Assembly: GCA_900545135.1 (NCBI GenBank)
Contig: UQXL01000007.1
Coordinates: 1 to 64,000 of the forward strand
Direction of reading: 5' to 3'
DNA: 64,000 bases
DNA from: an uncultured Eubacteriales bacterium
Lineage (GTDB): Bacteria; Bacillota; Clostridia; Peptostreptococcales; Anaerovoracaceae
Below the pieces are notes generated by a model. The model had not been told where the DNA came from. It saw nothing but the letters and a program-made list of their open reading frames with translations, and made no database searches. Shown here piece by piece: positions 49,296 through 57,351 of this stretch (its first letter is position 1; every line of letters starts with the position of its first letter). The position numbers were made by a program, and so were the translations under genes.

Positions 49296-49901
49296 ATGAC
49301 GGCACAAATCGGCGACACCTTAAAATTTCAAGACAGGGAGTTTTCAATCGTTGCAATGAAGCCTCCTCTACAGTTTTATCCCGAAAAATACAATATCACG
49401 CCGGAAATGATCTGCACTGCCTGCAGAAAGGGCTTTTGGTGCAGCTATAACATATCGGACGGCAGCATTTCTCTGGAGGATTTGTATATAAACTCAAAAA
49501 ATAATTTTTATCCTGAAATCGAAGGCGTTTTTCCGCAGCCAAGCGACGGGACAAAAATTATTGATTATATGTTTCACCATTTGTATAAGAACCTCAATAT
49601 TAAAATATTATATTCAGGAAAAATACTTGCAGGCGATGAATTTATTTCAGATTATTATATTCACATGGGTTATCAAAGACCATGGGCATACAAAACGCTG
49701 AAAGAGCTTGTATTTAAGTGCGGAGAGCTCATGGAGATCAACGACCAGAGTCAAATTGCGACAAAAATGAGGGAAAGGATAGACAGCGATAAGGATTTTT
49801 GCAAAAATCTGCGGGAAAGCGGCGAAGACGCCTCAAAATTCATAAACGATAGTTTTTCCCTTGATTACAAAACAAAAGCCTGGTGGCTGGAGAATAATTA
49901 A
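49296..49901 (+). CDS. Hypothetical protein
   Basis: A 201-residue soluble protein with a clear AAAGGAG ribosome site. It begins MTAQIGDTLKFQDREFSIVA and contains PEMICTACRKGFWCSY (three Cys in a CTAC/W-C pattern near residue 44) and a helical C terminus. No family is recognised and there is no membrane segment or signal peptide. It is flanked by redox genes on both sides but has the opposite orientation, so context says little. Confidence 0.6.
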   Translation: MTAQIGDTLKFQDREFSIVAMKPPLQFYPEKYNITPEMICTACRKGFWCSYNISDGSISLEDLYINSKNNFYPEIEGVFPQPSDGTKIIDYMFHHLYKNLNIKILYSGKILAGDEFISDYYIHMGYQRPWAYKTLKELVFKCGELMEINDQSQIATKMRERIDSDKDFCKNLRESGEDASKFINDSFSLDYKTKAWWLENN

Positions 49902-49998
49902 AGGTAAGACGCTTCACTGTCAGCAACTGCTTTTACTCGCTCTTGCGCTTTCTGCCCAATTGTTTCTTTCTCACAGAAAGGCGTCTTTGCCCTTCTTC

Positions 49999-50592
49999 TT
50001 ATTTAATCATATCTATGCCCTTTCTAAGCGTCTGCTCGTCAATTGCGCCTGTCGCTCTGGCAATGAGATGGCCCTCTTCATCAATAAAAAATGTCATCGG
50101 AATTGAATAAGCTCCGTAAATATTGACCGCCTCGTTATCAAGGTCATAGAACACAGGAAGAGAAAAACCCTGCTCCTTTATATAAGCTCCGGCCGTCTCC
50201 TTTGTTTCGCGGGAGCCGTCAGTCAGATTTATCATCATAAATTGGATTTCGTCGCCGAGCTCCTTATATACTTTATCAAAATCCGGCATTTCCATCTTGC
50301 ACGGACCGCACCAGCTGGCCCAGAAGTTGATAATCACAGGCTTTCCAAGATAATCCGAAAGGCCTTTTTTATTTCCTTCTTCATCGTATACTGCAAAATC
50401 AGGGGCCTTTGTTTTTTCATCATGTCTTTCATTATCTGTTTGTTCTTCCCCATTTTCATTCTGATTTTCATCTTGTCCTGCAAGCTGTTCCCTTGCAGCT
50501 CCGTCGCTTAATTTATTGTACAGAACATATGCCCCGGCAAGAATCAGGACGAATACGAGTGCTATTATTATAAATTTCTTTTTACTGTTCAT
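49999..50592 (-). CDS. TlpA/ResA-like membrane-anchored thiol-disulfide oxidoreductase
   Basis: A 197-residue protein: N-terminal anchor (about 5-24), a Glu/Asn-rich linker (about 38-60, NQNENGEEQTDNE), then a thioredoxin fold with WASWCGPCKMEMPDF near residue 92 and the cis-proline loop YSIPMTFFID. It reduces disulfides outside the membrane, receiving electrons from CcdA, whose gene is directly upstream (8 bases). Last gene of trx-trxB-ccdA-tlpA. Confidence 0.92.
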   Translation of the reverse strand: MNSKKKFIIIALVFVLILAGAYVLYNKLSDGAAREQLAGQDENQNENGEEQTDNERHDEKTKAPDFAVYDEEGNKKGLSDYLGKPVIINFWASWCGPCKMEMPDFDKVYKELGDEIQFMMINLTDGSRETKETAGAYIKEQGFSLPVFYDLDNEAVNIYGAYSIPMTFFIDEEGHLIARATGAIDEQTLRKGIDMIK

Positions 50593-50600
50593 AAAACCTC

Positions 50601-51263
50601 CTAACTGAGAAGCCCAAGCAGTTTACCCATGGTTCCCGTGGCCATGAGAATTCCTGTAAAAATCAGCAAGCCGCCGCTTACCCAATTTATTACGCGGTAA
50701 TTCCTCTTAATCCAGTCAAAAGCAGTCTTAAGCCTGTCTATGAGTACCGCGCTTACCATGAACGGAATACCGAGGCCTAAGGAATATGTAAAAAGCATCA
50801 ATATTCCCTCTGCCACGTGACCCTGCTGAGACGCCAGCATCAGCGCCGAGCCCAGGAACGCACCTACGCATGGAGTCCAACCTATGGAAAAAATCATTCC
50901 AAACAACAGCGATGAAAAAAACCCCAGATTATCTGTTTTAGCGGAAAGCCCGGTACCTTTAAAAACACTGAGCTTGATTACACCGAGGAAGCTCAGGCCA
51001 AAAAAGACAACTATCACACCGGAGACTATATTTACCGCTGTCTGATATTCTTTTAAAAAGCTTCCCACAGTCCCTGCCAGCGCGCCCATAACCATGAACA
51101 CGGCAGTAAATCCAAGAACAAAGCCCGAAGCGCATAAAAGCGTCTTCTTTGTCTTTCTCTGTGCTCCTCCTGCAAAGTACGAAACATATATCGGAAGCAT
51201 AGGCAAAAGACATGGTGAAATAAAAGTGATTATTCCCTCTAAAAAGGAAATGAGATATTGCAT
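50601..51263 (-). CDS. ccdA: CcdA-type thiol-disulfide membrane transporter
   Basis: A 220-residue CcdA with six membrane helices. The two essential cysteines are in FISPCLLPMLP near residue 18 and IGWTPCVGAFLG near 133. It passes reducing equivalents from cytosolic thioredoxin across the membrane to exported thioredoxin-like proteins, here TlpA encoded next. In an anaerobe without cytochrome c biogenesis genes in view, the target is likely other exported thiol proteins. Confidence 0.93.
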   Translation of the reverse strand: MQYLISFLEGIITFISPCLLPMLPIYVSYFAGGAQRKTKKTLLCASGFVLGFTAVFMVMGALAGTVGSFLKEYQTAVNIVSGVIVVFFGLSFLGVIKLSVFKGTGLSAKTDNLGFFSSLLFGMIFSIGWTPCVGAFLGSALMLASQQGHVAEGILMLFTYSLGLGIPFMVSAVLIDRLKTAFDWIKRNYRVINWVSGGLLIFTGILMATGTMGKLLGLLS

Positions 51264-51302
51264 AAAAACGTTCCCCTTTTCTATACTCGTCGGAGGCGGG
51301 CA

Positions 51303-52226
51303 TTACTGCTCCGCCGCCAGATATTCCTCAGCAAAATGTACGGCCATAGCCCCGTCTGAAACGGCTGTAACCACCTGTCTCAGAGCCTTTGTTCTTACAT
51401 CTCCCACGGCAAACACTCCGTCAACGTTTGTCTTTGTGGACTCATCAGCAATTATATACCCTGATTTATCCAGTGACAACTGATCTTTTACAAGCTCGGT
51501 CGCTGGCCTTCTTCCTACGCTGACGAAGATTCCGTCGCAGTAAATTTCTGATTCTTCGCTGTTTTTTACATTCTTCAGCCTTAGGCCTTTAACTTTGTCG
51601 TCGTGTAATATTTCAGACACTGTGCTGTTCCATTCAAACTCTACGTTCGGCGATGAAAGCAAGGTCTGATGATATATTTTCTCAGCTCTCAGTGTATCTC
51701 TTCTGTGAATTATGATTACCTTCTCACATATACGTGAAAGCTGCATTGCGTCGGCGACAGCCGTATTTCCGCCGCCTATGACAGCGACAGTTTTTCCCTT
51801 ATAGAACATGCCGTCGCAGGCTGCGCAGTAATTTACTCCGCGTCCTACAAGCTCCTTTTCTCCCTCAATTCCCAGCTCCCTCGGGGAAGCGCCGCTCGCA
51901 ATCACTACGGTTTTTCCTTTATAGACGCCTTCGCTGGTTTCTATGGTTTTTATTTTTCCGGAAAAATCAACGGAAAAAACTTCAGCAAGCTCAAATTCCG
52001 CACCGAAACGCTCTGCTCCTGCCTGCATCTTCTCTCCGAGAGAAAATCCGTCTATCCCCTCTTCAAATCCCGGATAATTGTCTATCTGCGAAGTGAGTGC
52101 CATCTGCCCGCCTGCCGAAAGCTTCTCGATAACGATAACTTTCATTCCGGCTCTTGCGGCGTATAAGGCGGCTGTGCAGCCTCCCGGGCCTCCGCCTATT
52201 ATTATCATGTCGTAAATCTTTTCCAT
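51303..52226 (-). CDS. trxB: Thioredoxin reductase
   Basis: A 307-residue flavoprotein. FAD motif GGGPGGCTAALYAARAG near residue 12, redox-active CAACDG near 134, NAD(P)H motif GGGNTAVADA near 152 and the final GVFAVGDVRTKALRQVVTA. It reduces thioredoxin with NAD(P)H or, in some clostridia, ferredoxin. CAACDG differs from the common CATCDG at one position. The gene lies 40 bases upstream of ccdA and 20 bases after a thioredoxin gene. Confidence 0.95.
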   Translation of the reverse strand: MEKIYDMIIIGGGPGGCTAALYAARAGMKVIVIEKLSAGGQMALTSQIDNYPGFEEGIDGFSLGEKMQAGAERFGAEFELAEVFSVDFSGKIKTIETSEGVYKGKTVVIASGASPRELGIEGEKELVGRGVNYCAACDGMFYKGKTVAVIGGGNTAVADAMQLSRICEKVIIIHRRDTLRAEKIYHQTLLSSPNVEFEWNSTVSEILHDDKVKGLRLKNVKNSEESEIYCDGIFVSVGRRPATELVKDQLSLDKSGYIIADESTKTNVDGVFAVGDVRTKALRQVVTAVSDGAMAVHFAEEYLAAEQ

Positions 52227-52245
52227 CTTTTTTTCCTCAATTTTC

Positions 52246-52569
52246 TTATTTGTTCAGATTTTCTTCTATAAAGGCTTCCATCTTCGCCTTTGAATCCGGA
52301 GCCTCAAGCAAGGCTGCTGCCTTTCCGTCCTTGTAAAGGACGAAAGTAGGTACGACTTGAATCTTTTCCTTTTCCGCAAGCTCTGCCTCTTCATCTATAT
52401 TTATCTTGCCTGTCTGCAATTTACCTTCGTACTGTTCTGCAAGTTTTGAAAAGGCCGGCCCTATCCTTTTACAGTAAACGCACCAAGGAGCCCAAAATTC
52501 GACAAGAAGAGCCCCTTCTTCTCTTTGTTTTTCTTCAAAAATCTTTTTATCCATGTCTAAAATACTCAT
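52246..52569 (-). CDS. Thioredoxin with CVYC active site
   Basis: A 107-residue thioredoxin-fold protein with WAPWCVYCKR in place of WCGPCK and cis-Pro loop VVPTFVLY. Val-Tyr between the cysteines is unusual and should alter redox potential and specificity. The start at 52,569 has AAAGGA ahead; a longer frame lacks support. It heads the operon with thioredoxin reductase and CcdA, so it is the likely electron carrier to CcdA. Confidence 0.9.
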   Translation of the reverse strand: MSILDMDKKIFEEKQREEGALLVEFWAPWCVYCKRIGPAFSKLAEQYEGKLQTGKINIDEEAELAEKEKIQVVPTFVLYKDGKAAALLEAPDSKAKMEAFIEENLNK

Positions 52570-52628
52570 ATTTATTCCTTTCCGGCCATATCTGTTTAAC
52601 ATCGCCCTTTTCCTATTTAAGAAAACGA

Positions 52629-52658
52629 TTGACACAGCCTGTTAAAATTCTTTATACT
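52629..52658 (+). promoter_or_regulatory. Promoter of the Crp/Fnr-family gene
   Basis: TTGACA (52,629-52,634), 18 bases, TATACT (52,653-52,658), 24 bases ahead of the start codon. It lies in the 113-base divergent gap shared with the thioredoxin operon. Confidence 0.7.
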
Positions 52659-52682
52659 CAAACTTGAAAGAAGGTTTTTATT

Positions 52683-53339
52683 ATGGTTATTTCAAGTTAT
52701 TTTCCTATATGGAACAAACTTACTCCGGCTCAGCAAAGCAAACTCACTGAGAGCGCCGTCTGCCGTAAAGTCGCCAAGGGAACCGTTCTCCATAATGGTT
52801 CTGGCGACTGCGCCGGCCTTTTCCTTGTGGATTCCGGTCAGCTCAGAGCTTATATCCTGTCCGAGGAGGGACGGGAAATCACGATATACCGTCTCTTTGA
52901 AATGGATATATGCTTATTTTCCGCTTCATGTATGATAGAAAGTCTCCAGTTTGACGTCGTCATTGAAGCTGAAAAGGATTCTCAGCTTTGGCTGATTCCC
53001 TCTGAAATCTACAAAGGTCTCATGGAGGAATCTGTTGCCATTTCCAACTACACTAATCAGATAATGGCGAGCAGGTTTTCGGACGTCATGTGGCTTATCG
53101 AGCAAATCATGTGGAAGAGCTTCGATAAACGCTTGGCTTCATTTCTGCTGGAGGAGGCAATTCTTGAAGGAAGTCCTCTCCTTCATATTACCCATGAAAA
53201 AATCGCAAATCATATGGGTACCGCCCGGGAAGTCGTAACAAGAATGCTTCGTTATTTTCAAGGCGAAGGTCTTGTAAAGCTGGCTCGCGGTGCAGTTCAG
53301 ATTACCGATGAAAAAGGGCTTCACCGGATAGCCGAATGA
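52683..53339 (+). CDS. Crp/Fnr-family transcriptional regulator
   Basis: A 218-residue regulator. The cyclic-nucleotide-binding-like barrel covers about 20-130 and the winged helix 150-215, with recognition region HEKIANHMGTAREVVTRML near 170. The N-terminal cysteine cluster of FNR is missing, so an Fe-S oxygen sensor is unlikely; Cys 27, 44, 78 and 84 remain. Divergent from trx-trxB-ccdA-tlpA and next to rhodanese and a third thioredoxin, it is the probable regulator of the redox cluster. Confidence 0.9.
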   Translation: MVISSYFPIWNKLTPAQQSKLTESAVCRKVAKGTVLHNGSGDCAGLFLVDSGQLRAYILSEEGREITIYRLFEMDICLFSASCMIESLQFDVVIEAEKDSQLWLIPSEIYKGLMEESVAISNYTNQIMASRFSDVMWLIEQIMWKSFDKRLASFLLEEAILEGSPLLHITHEKIANHMGTAREVVTRMLRYFQGEGLVKLARGAVQITDEKGLHRIAE

Positions 53340-53379
53340 AGCGAAAGACCTGAATGAGCCGAATAACCGCCGTTTACTA

Positions 53380-53700
53380 TTACGCCTCGAGCCCCCCGCC
53401 GTAGGCGTTTATACCTCCTATATCTATTATCTCCTCATACCCTTCACGTTTCAGAAAAGAGGCCATGATCCGGCTTCTTCCCCCGCTGAGGCAGTATATA
53501 AAAATAGGGGTGTCCTTTTCCGGTATTTCCTTAAATACCTTCGCAGCCTGCTGCAAAGGTATATTTTTGCTGCCCGCAAGCCTCCCGCTCTTAAATTCCT
53601 CCGGAGTCCTAACGTCCAGTAAAACTGCCCCCGGCGTTTTTTTAAATGCTTCCAGGCCCTGAGCTATATTCATCGTATTTATATTGTTTCGTCTACTCAT
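53380..53700 (-). CDS. Rhodanese-like sulfurtransferase
   Basis: A 106-residue single rhodanese domain. LLDVRTPEEFKSGRLAGSKNIP near residue 27 and the active-site loop YCLSGGRS near 69 with the persulfide-forming Cys are present. It would carry sulfane sulfur or reduce polysulfides together with thioredoxin. It lies 69 bases downstream of the CGPC thioredoxin gene on the same strand and has an AGGAG ribosome site. Confidence 0.93.
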   Translation of the reverse strand: MSRRNNINTMNIAQGLEAFKKTPGAVLLDVRTPEEFKSGRLAGSKNIPLQQAAKVFKEIPEKDTPIFIYCLSGGRSRIMASFLKREGYEEIIDIGGINAYGGGLEA

Positions 53701-53769
53701 CTTATTCTCCTGTTATCTTCGTATTAGCCTCTTATCCTCGTGTTATATCCATGGCTTTCATCTTTTCAT

Positions 53770-54075
53770 CTAAAGCATCTGAAGTATGGCTCCCTTAGGT
53801 CTTGCACCTTGCGCCTGCGCTGCTATTTTTCCATCTTTCATTACTACAAGCGTAGGAATGCTCATTATTCCAAAAGCGTTGGCAAGCTCTGCCTGTTCGT
53901 CAACGTTAACCTTACATACTTTTATATCGTTTCGCTCCTCTGCAATTTCATCGATTATCGGGCTGACCATTCTGCAAGGTCCACACCAAGACGCCCAAAA
54001 ATCGATTAAAACTGTTTTTCCACTTTCCAAAACTTCTCTTTTAAAATTATCTTTATTTACATTTATAGTCGTCAT
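53770..54075 (-). CDS. trxA: Thioredoxin
   Basis: A 101-residue classical thioredoxin with WASWCGPCRM active site (Cys 31 and 34) and cis-Pro MSIPTLVV. It is the standard CGPC form among the three thioredoxins of this window and the best substrate candidate for the nearby thioredoxin reductase. AAAGGAGATGT ribosome site. Followed by the rhodanese gene. Confidence 0.96.
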   Translation of the reverse strand: MTTINVNKDNFKREVLESGKTVLIDFWASWCGPCRMVSPIIDEIAEERNDIKVCKVNVDEQAELANAFGIMSIPTLVVMKDGKIAAQAQGARPKGAILQML

Positions 54076-54148
54076 TTTTCACATCTCCTTTTCTTTATAT
54101 CAATAACATACCCCTTTTTTGATTCTTTATCTGTGACAAAATCACCTT

Positions 54149-54967
54149 TTATTCTTTTTTCCTACAGCCTACTGTAATCATCGTAATATAATCGTCCCGT
54201 CCTTGCAGAGACATTTCGTTTAAGCCCTCTTCATAAGCATATCCAAACAGCTCCATTTTGTTTTTCTCCGCAAAGTCGAGAATCTTCCTGTAAACGGCTT
54301 CAAGCCTTTCCCATCTCCCTATGCAGAAAGTTCTCAGATAAGTGCCGGCAGGCCGCACGGTATCATAGGCTTTTATGTCTTGTCTTCCATATGCAAAAAA
54401 ACAGTCATAACAGTGAAAATTTCCGCTTAATATTTGTTCTGTCGAAATTCGGCTTCCGAAATTGTCATAAAGGCCGAAGATGGATTTAAGCCGAAGTGAA
54501 AAATCTGCCGCAACTGCAAAATCACCGTCATCATAGTCGCCTGTAATGGAATCGCTGAGCAAAAGCCGCTGTTTAGGAAGACTGATTATTTCAATCTTCC
54601 CCTCCCTTGCGAGCAGGCTAAGCGAAAGTTTTTTTGATTTTTGCTCCAAAAAAGCTTTCTTGTTCAATAATTCCTGAATTGATTTATCAATCAAATGCTT
54701 CTTTTCGGCAATCAGCTCCGCAAAAGAGGCTCCCGAGGGGCTTTGCTGATAGCGAATAATCTCCTCGATTGACAATCCTATTTTTCTCAGAGTTACTATA
54801 AGCTCGAGCTGCACCGTCTGAAAACAGGTGTAGTAGCGATACCCGTTTTCCTCCTTAATTTCGGGAGAAAACAAGCCGATTTCATCATAATAATGCAAGG
54901 TACGCTTGTTTATTCCATTGAGCTTTGCAAACTGTCCCGTCGTATATAAAAATTTTTTATTTTTCAT
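54149..54967 (-). CDS. MerR-family multidrug-type regulator
   Basis: A 272-residue MerR regulator. The N-terminal winged helix is in TTGQFAKLNGINKRTLHYYDEIGLF, given here as residues 9-33, followed by EENGYRYYTCFQ and a coiled-coil helix. The C-terminal part is a GyrI-like ligand domain (AGTYLRTFCIGRWERL). This BmrR/TipA-like design senses drugs. The divergent ABC operon has a 19-base-spaced promoter, which MerR proteins activate by DNA distortion. Confidence 0.92.
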   Translation of the reverse strand: MKNKKFLYTTGQFAKLNGINKRTLHYYDEIGLFSPEIKEENGYRYYTCFQTVQLELIVTLRKIGLSIEEIIRYQQSPSGASFAELIAEKKHLIDKSIQELLNKKAFLEQKSKKLSLSLLAREGKIEIISLPKQRLLLSDSITGDYDDGDFAVAADFSLRLKSIFGLYDNFGSRISTEQILSGNFHCYDCFFAYGRQDIKAYDTVRPAGTYLRTFCIGRWERLEAVYRKILDFAEKNKMELFGYAYEEGLNEMSLQGRDDYITMITVGCRKKE

Positions 54968-54979
54968 TATACCCCCCCC

Positions 54980-55010
54980 TTGACTCTACAGCTACTGTAT
55001 AGTTTATGAT
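54980..55010 (+). promoter_or_regulatory. MerR-type promoter with 19-base spacer
   Basis: TTGACT (54,980-54,985) and TATGAT (55,005-55,010) are separated by 19 bases. The spacer contains the dyad CTACAG-CTA-CTGTATAG. Over-long spacers with a central palindrome are the mark of MerR-activated promoters. It reads into the acetyltransferase and ABC exporter genes, away from the merR gene. Confidence 0.8.
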
Positions 55011-55075
55011 ACTACAGGATTAGAAAAACCACAAGAAGTCAGAAGCAAAAACAGAATTAAAACAGGAGTAAAAAT

Positions 55076-55612
55076 ATGAATATTTCAAACGTAAAAAATA
55101 ATCAGTGGAAAGAAATCAGAGAAATTTACTTTGAAGCCTTTCCAAAAGCTGAGCGAAAACCTTTTTTCACGATAAAGCGTTCCGTTAAAAAGGGGCGGGC
55201 GCAATTGCTAACCGCTGCAAACGGCGACATTTTGCAGGGTTTTGTAATGGTAATACCCTACGGTGCTATGGCCATGGTGGATTATCTGGCTGTTTCCGGA
55301 AAAGACCGCAGTCGCGGGACAGGCAGCAAAATAATACAGGAAGTATGCAAACGCTTTTCCGATAAAAAAATAGTTCTTTTAATCGAGAGAACAGATGAAA
55401 ACGCAGAAAACAAGGAACAGCGTATCGCCAGAAGAAAATTTTATCTGAAAAACGGCTTTACTTCTTCAGATATTTATATAACCGGCAAAAGCGGAAATAT
55501 GGAACTCTTAAACTACGGCTCTGCCGTATCGCTTCAGGAATACATGAATTTGCAAAGATATACGCTGGGTAGATTGATGTTTTGGCTGTCGGGAATAAAA
55601 CCGGCAATATAA
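55076..55612 (+). CDS. GNAT-family acetyltransferase
   Basis: A 178-residue GNAT protein. The acyl-CoA loop is MVDYLAVSGKDRSRGTGSKIIQE near residue 73, then RRKFYLKNGF. It is the first gene after the MerR-type promoter and lies 13 bases ahead of the ABC exporter genes, so it could modify the same toxic compound that the exporter removes. The substrate is unknown. Confidence 0.87.
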   Translation: MNISNVKNNQWKEIREIYFEAFPKAERKPFFTIKRSVKKGRAQLLTAANGDILQGFVMVIPYGAMAMVDYLAVSGKDRSRGTGSKIIQEVCKRFSDKKIVLLIERTDENAENKEQRIARRKFYLKNGFTSSDIYITGKSGNMELLNYGSAVSLQEYMNLQRYTLGRLMFWLSGIKPAI

Positions 55613-55625
55613 GAAAGGAGATTTT

Positions 55626-57350
55626 ATGAGAACAATTTTTTCAAAAGTTAAATTAAAAGGAAGTCAAATTTTGCTTCTTTGTCTTCTCATTTTATTTGCG
55701 GCAGTCGGAGAAATGATGCTTCCCTCGCTGCTTGCTCAAATGATTAACAGCGGGGTGGTAGATTCCTCCCGAAACACAATTTTAATTCTTGCCGCCGTCA
55801 TGGCCGGGGTTACGGCTCTCGCCGCAATCGTAAATTTTTTATCCGTGCGCATAGCCTCCCGTATTTCCACCGGGTTTTCGGCGCAGCTTCGCAGCAGGAT
55901 TTTTGAAAAGGTTCAAAGCTTTTCTGCCGCTGAACTCGATAGATTCGGTACCGCCAGCTTAGTCACGCGAAGCACATCGGACATTACAAACGTTCAAAAT
56001 TTTCTTACGATGCTTTTGCGTATCGGTATTCTCGCGCCAATGATGGCTGTCGCCGGTCTGATTTTCTCTGCTGCCACCGGCGGACAAATCAGTTCCGTTC
56101 TCATCATAGCAATTCCCGTATTGCTGATGGGCTGCGGCGTCGTGGTCCTATTTGCTTCACGGTACTCCGTAAAACTCAGGCAAAAGCTTGACAGAATCAA
56201 CCGCCTATTTCTTGAATCGCTGGAAGGAGTTCGCGTAATCCGTGCCTTTAATAAGCAAAGCTCAGAAAGCTGCCGTTTCAACGAAGCCAATTCCGATTAC
56301 GCCGCAACCGCTATGGTCTCGGGCAGAATCACAAGCCTCCTCCTGCCTGTCATCAATGTAATTTTCGGCGTAACCACTGCCGCTGTTTTAGGCCTTGGAG
56401 CATATTACGTCGAAGCGGGAGACATGGAGGTAGGCTCTTTAGTGGCAAACAGTCAATATATAAGCATGGTTCTTATGTCAGTCATGATGCTGGCGCTTGT
56501 CATCATGATGTTTCCCACCGCATATGCCTGCTCCAAGCGTATTGCCGAAGTTTTAGAAACTGAAACGGGTATCTGCGGCGGCTCCTTTCCAATGCAGGAA
56601 CGTCCGTTCCGCTCTACCGTTGAATTTCGCCATGTAACCTTCGCATATCCCGGAGCTCCGGAGCCGATTTTAAAAGACATAAGCTTTAAGGCTAATCCCG
56701 GAGAAATAACGGCAATCATCGGCGGAACGGGAAGAGGAAAATCAAGTATCTTAAAGCTTATTCCTCGGCTATATGACCCTCTGTTCGGAGAAATCCTTAT
56801 CGACGGTGTCAACGTCAAGGAATATGCCCTTGACGACCTCCGTTCTCTCATCGGCTACGTTCCCCAGAAAAACATTTTGTTTTCAGGAGACATAGCCTCC
56901 AATCTTAATTTCGGGAAAAACGACGGAACAGAGCAGGCCTGGAAGGCCGCGGCGAAAATATCTTGCGCCGAAGAATTTATCTTAAAAAAAGAAAAAGGCT
57001 ATCACGATGAAATTTCGCAAGGCGGCACAAATCTTTCAGGAGGTCAGCGTCAGCGTATGGCAATCGCCAGAGCCGTAATGAAAAAGCCTGAAATCTACGT
57101 GTTTGACGACAGCTTTTCAGCTTTAGACATGAAAACCGACCAAACCCTGCGCAAAAATCTGAAAGAGTCAATGGGAAGCTCCACCGTGATTATGGTAGCG
57201 CAGCGCGTCAGCACCATTTTAGACGCAGACCGCATTCTGGTAATCGACGATGGCATGATCGTCGGTCAGGGAACCCACGAGGAGCTATTGTCGACCTGCC
57301 CGCTTTATCGTGAAATTGCAGAAATACAATTAGGAAAGGAGGCTATCTAA
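55626..57350 (+). CDS. ABC exporter half-transporter, degenerate NBD
   Basis: A 574-residue half-exporter with six membrane helices (about 1-310) and an ATPase domain. Walker A is GGTGRGKSS near residue 366, the signature LSGGQRQR near 470 and Walker B VFDDSFSALD near 494, where Asp replaces the catalytic Glu. One degenerate site is typical for heterodimeric multidrug exporters such as BmrC/BmrD or TM287/288. The gene ends 1 base before its partner's start and is under the MerR-type promoter. Confidence 0.94.
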   Translation: MRTIFSKVKLKGSQILLLCLLILFAAVGEMMLPSLLAQMINSGVVDSSRNTILILAAVMAGVTALAAIVNFLSVRIASRISTGFSAQLRSRIFEKVQSFSAAELDRFGTASLVTRSTSDITNVQNFLTMLLRIGILAPMMAVAGLIFSAATGGQISSVLIIAIPVLLMGCGVVVLFASRYSVKLRQKLDRINRLFLESLEGVRVIRAFNKQSSESCRFNEANSDYAATAMVSGRITSLLLPVINVIFGVTTAAVLGLGAYYVEAGDMEVGSLVANSQYISMVLMSVMMLALVIMMFPTAYACSKRIAEVLETETGICGGSFPMQERPFRSTVEFRHVTFAYPGAPEPILKDISFKANPGEITAIIGGTGRGKSSILKLIPRLYDPLFGEILIDGVNVKEYALDDLRSLIGYVPQKNILFSGDIASNLNFGKNDGTEQAWKAAAKISCAEEFILKKEKGYHDEISQGGTNLSGGQRQRMAIARAVMKKPEIYVFDDSFSALDMKTDQTLRKNLKESMGSSTVIMVAQRVSTILDADRILVIDDGMIVGQGTHEELLSTCPLYREIAEIQLGKEAI

Positions 57351-57351
57351 A

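Noticed and set aside
52570..52682. Clear Crp/Fnr palindrome in the divergent promoter
   Set aside because: No convincing TTGAT-N4-ATCAA or TGTGA-N6-TCACA site could be read; only the promoter is reported.
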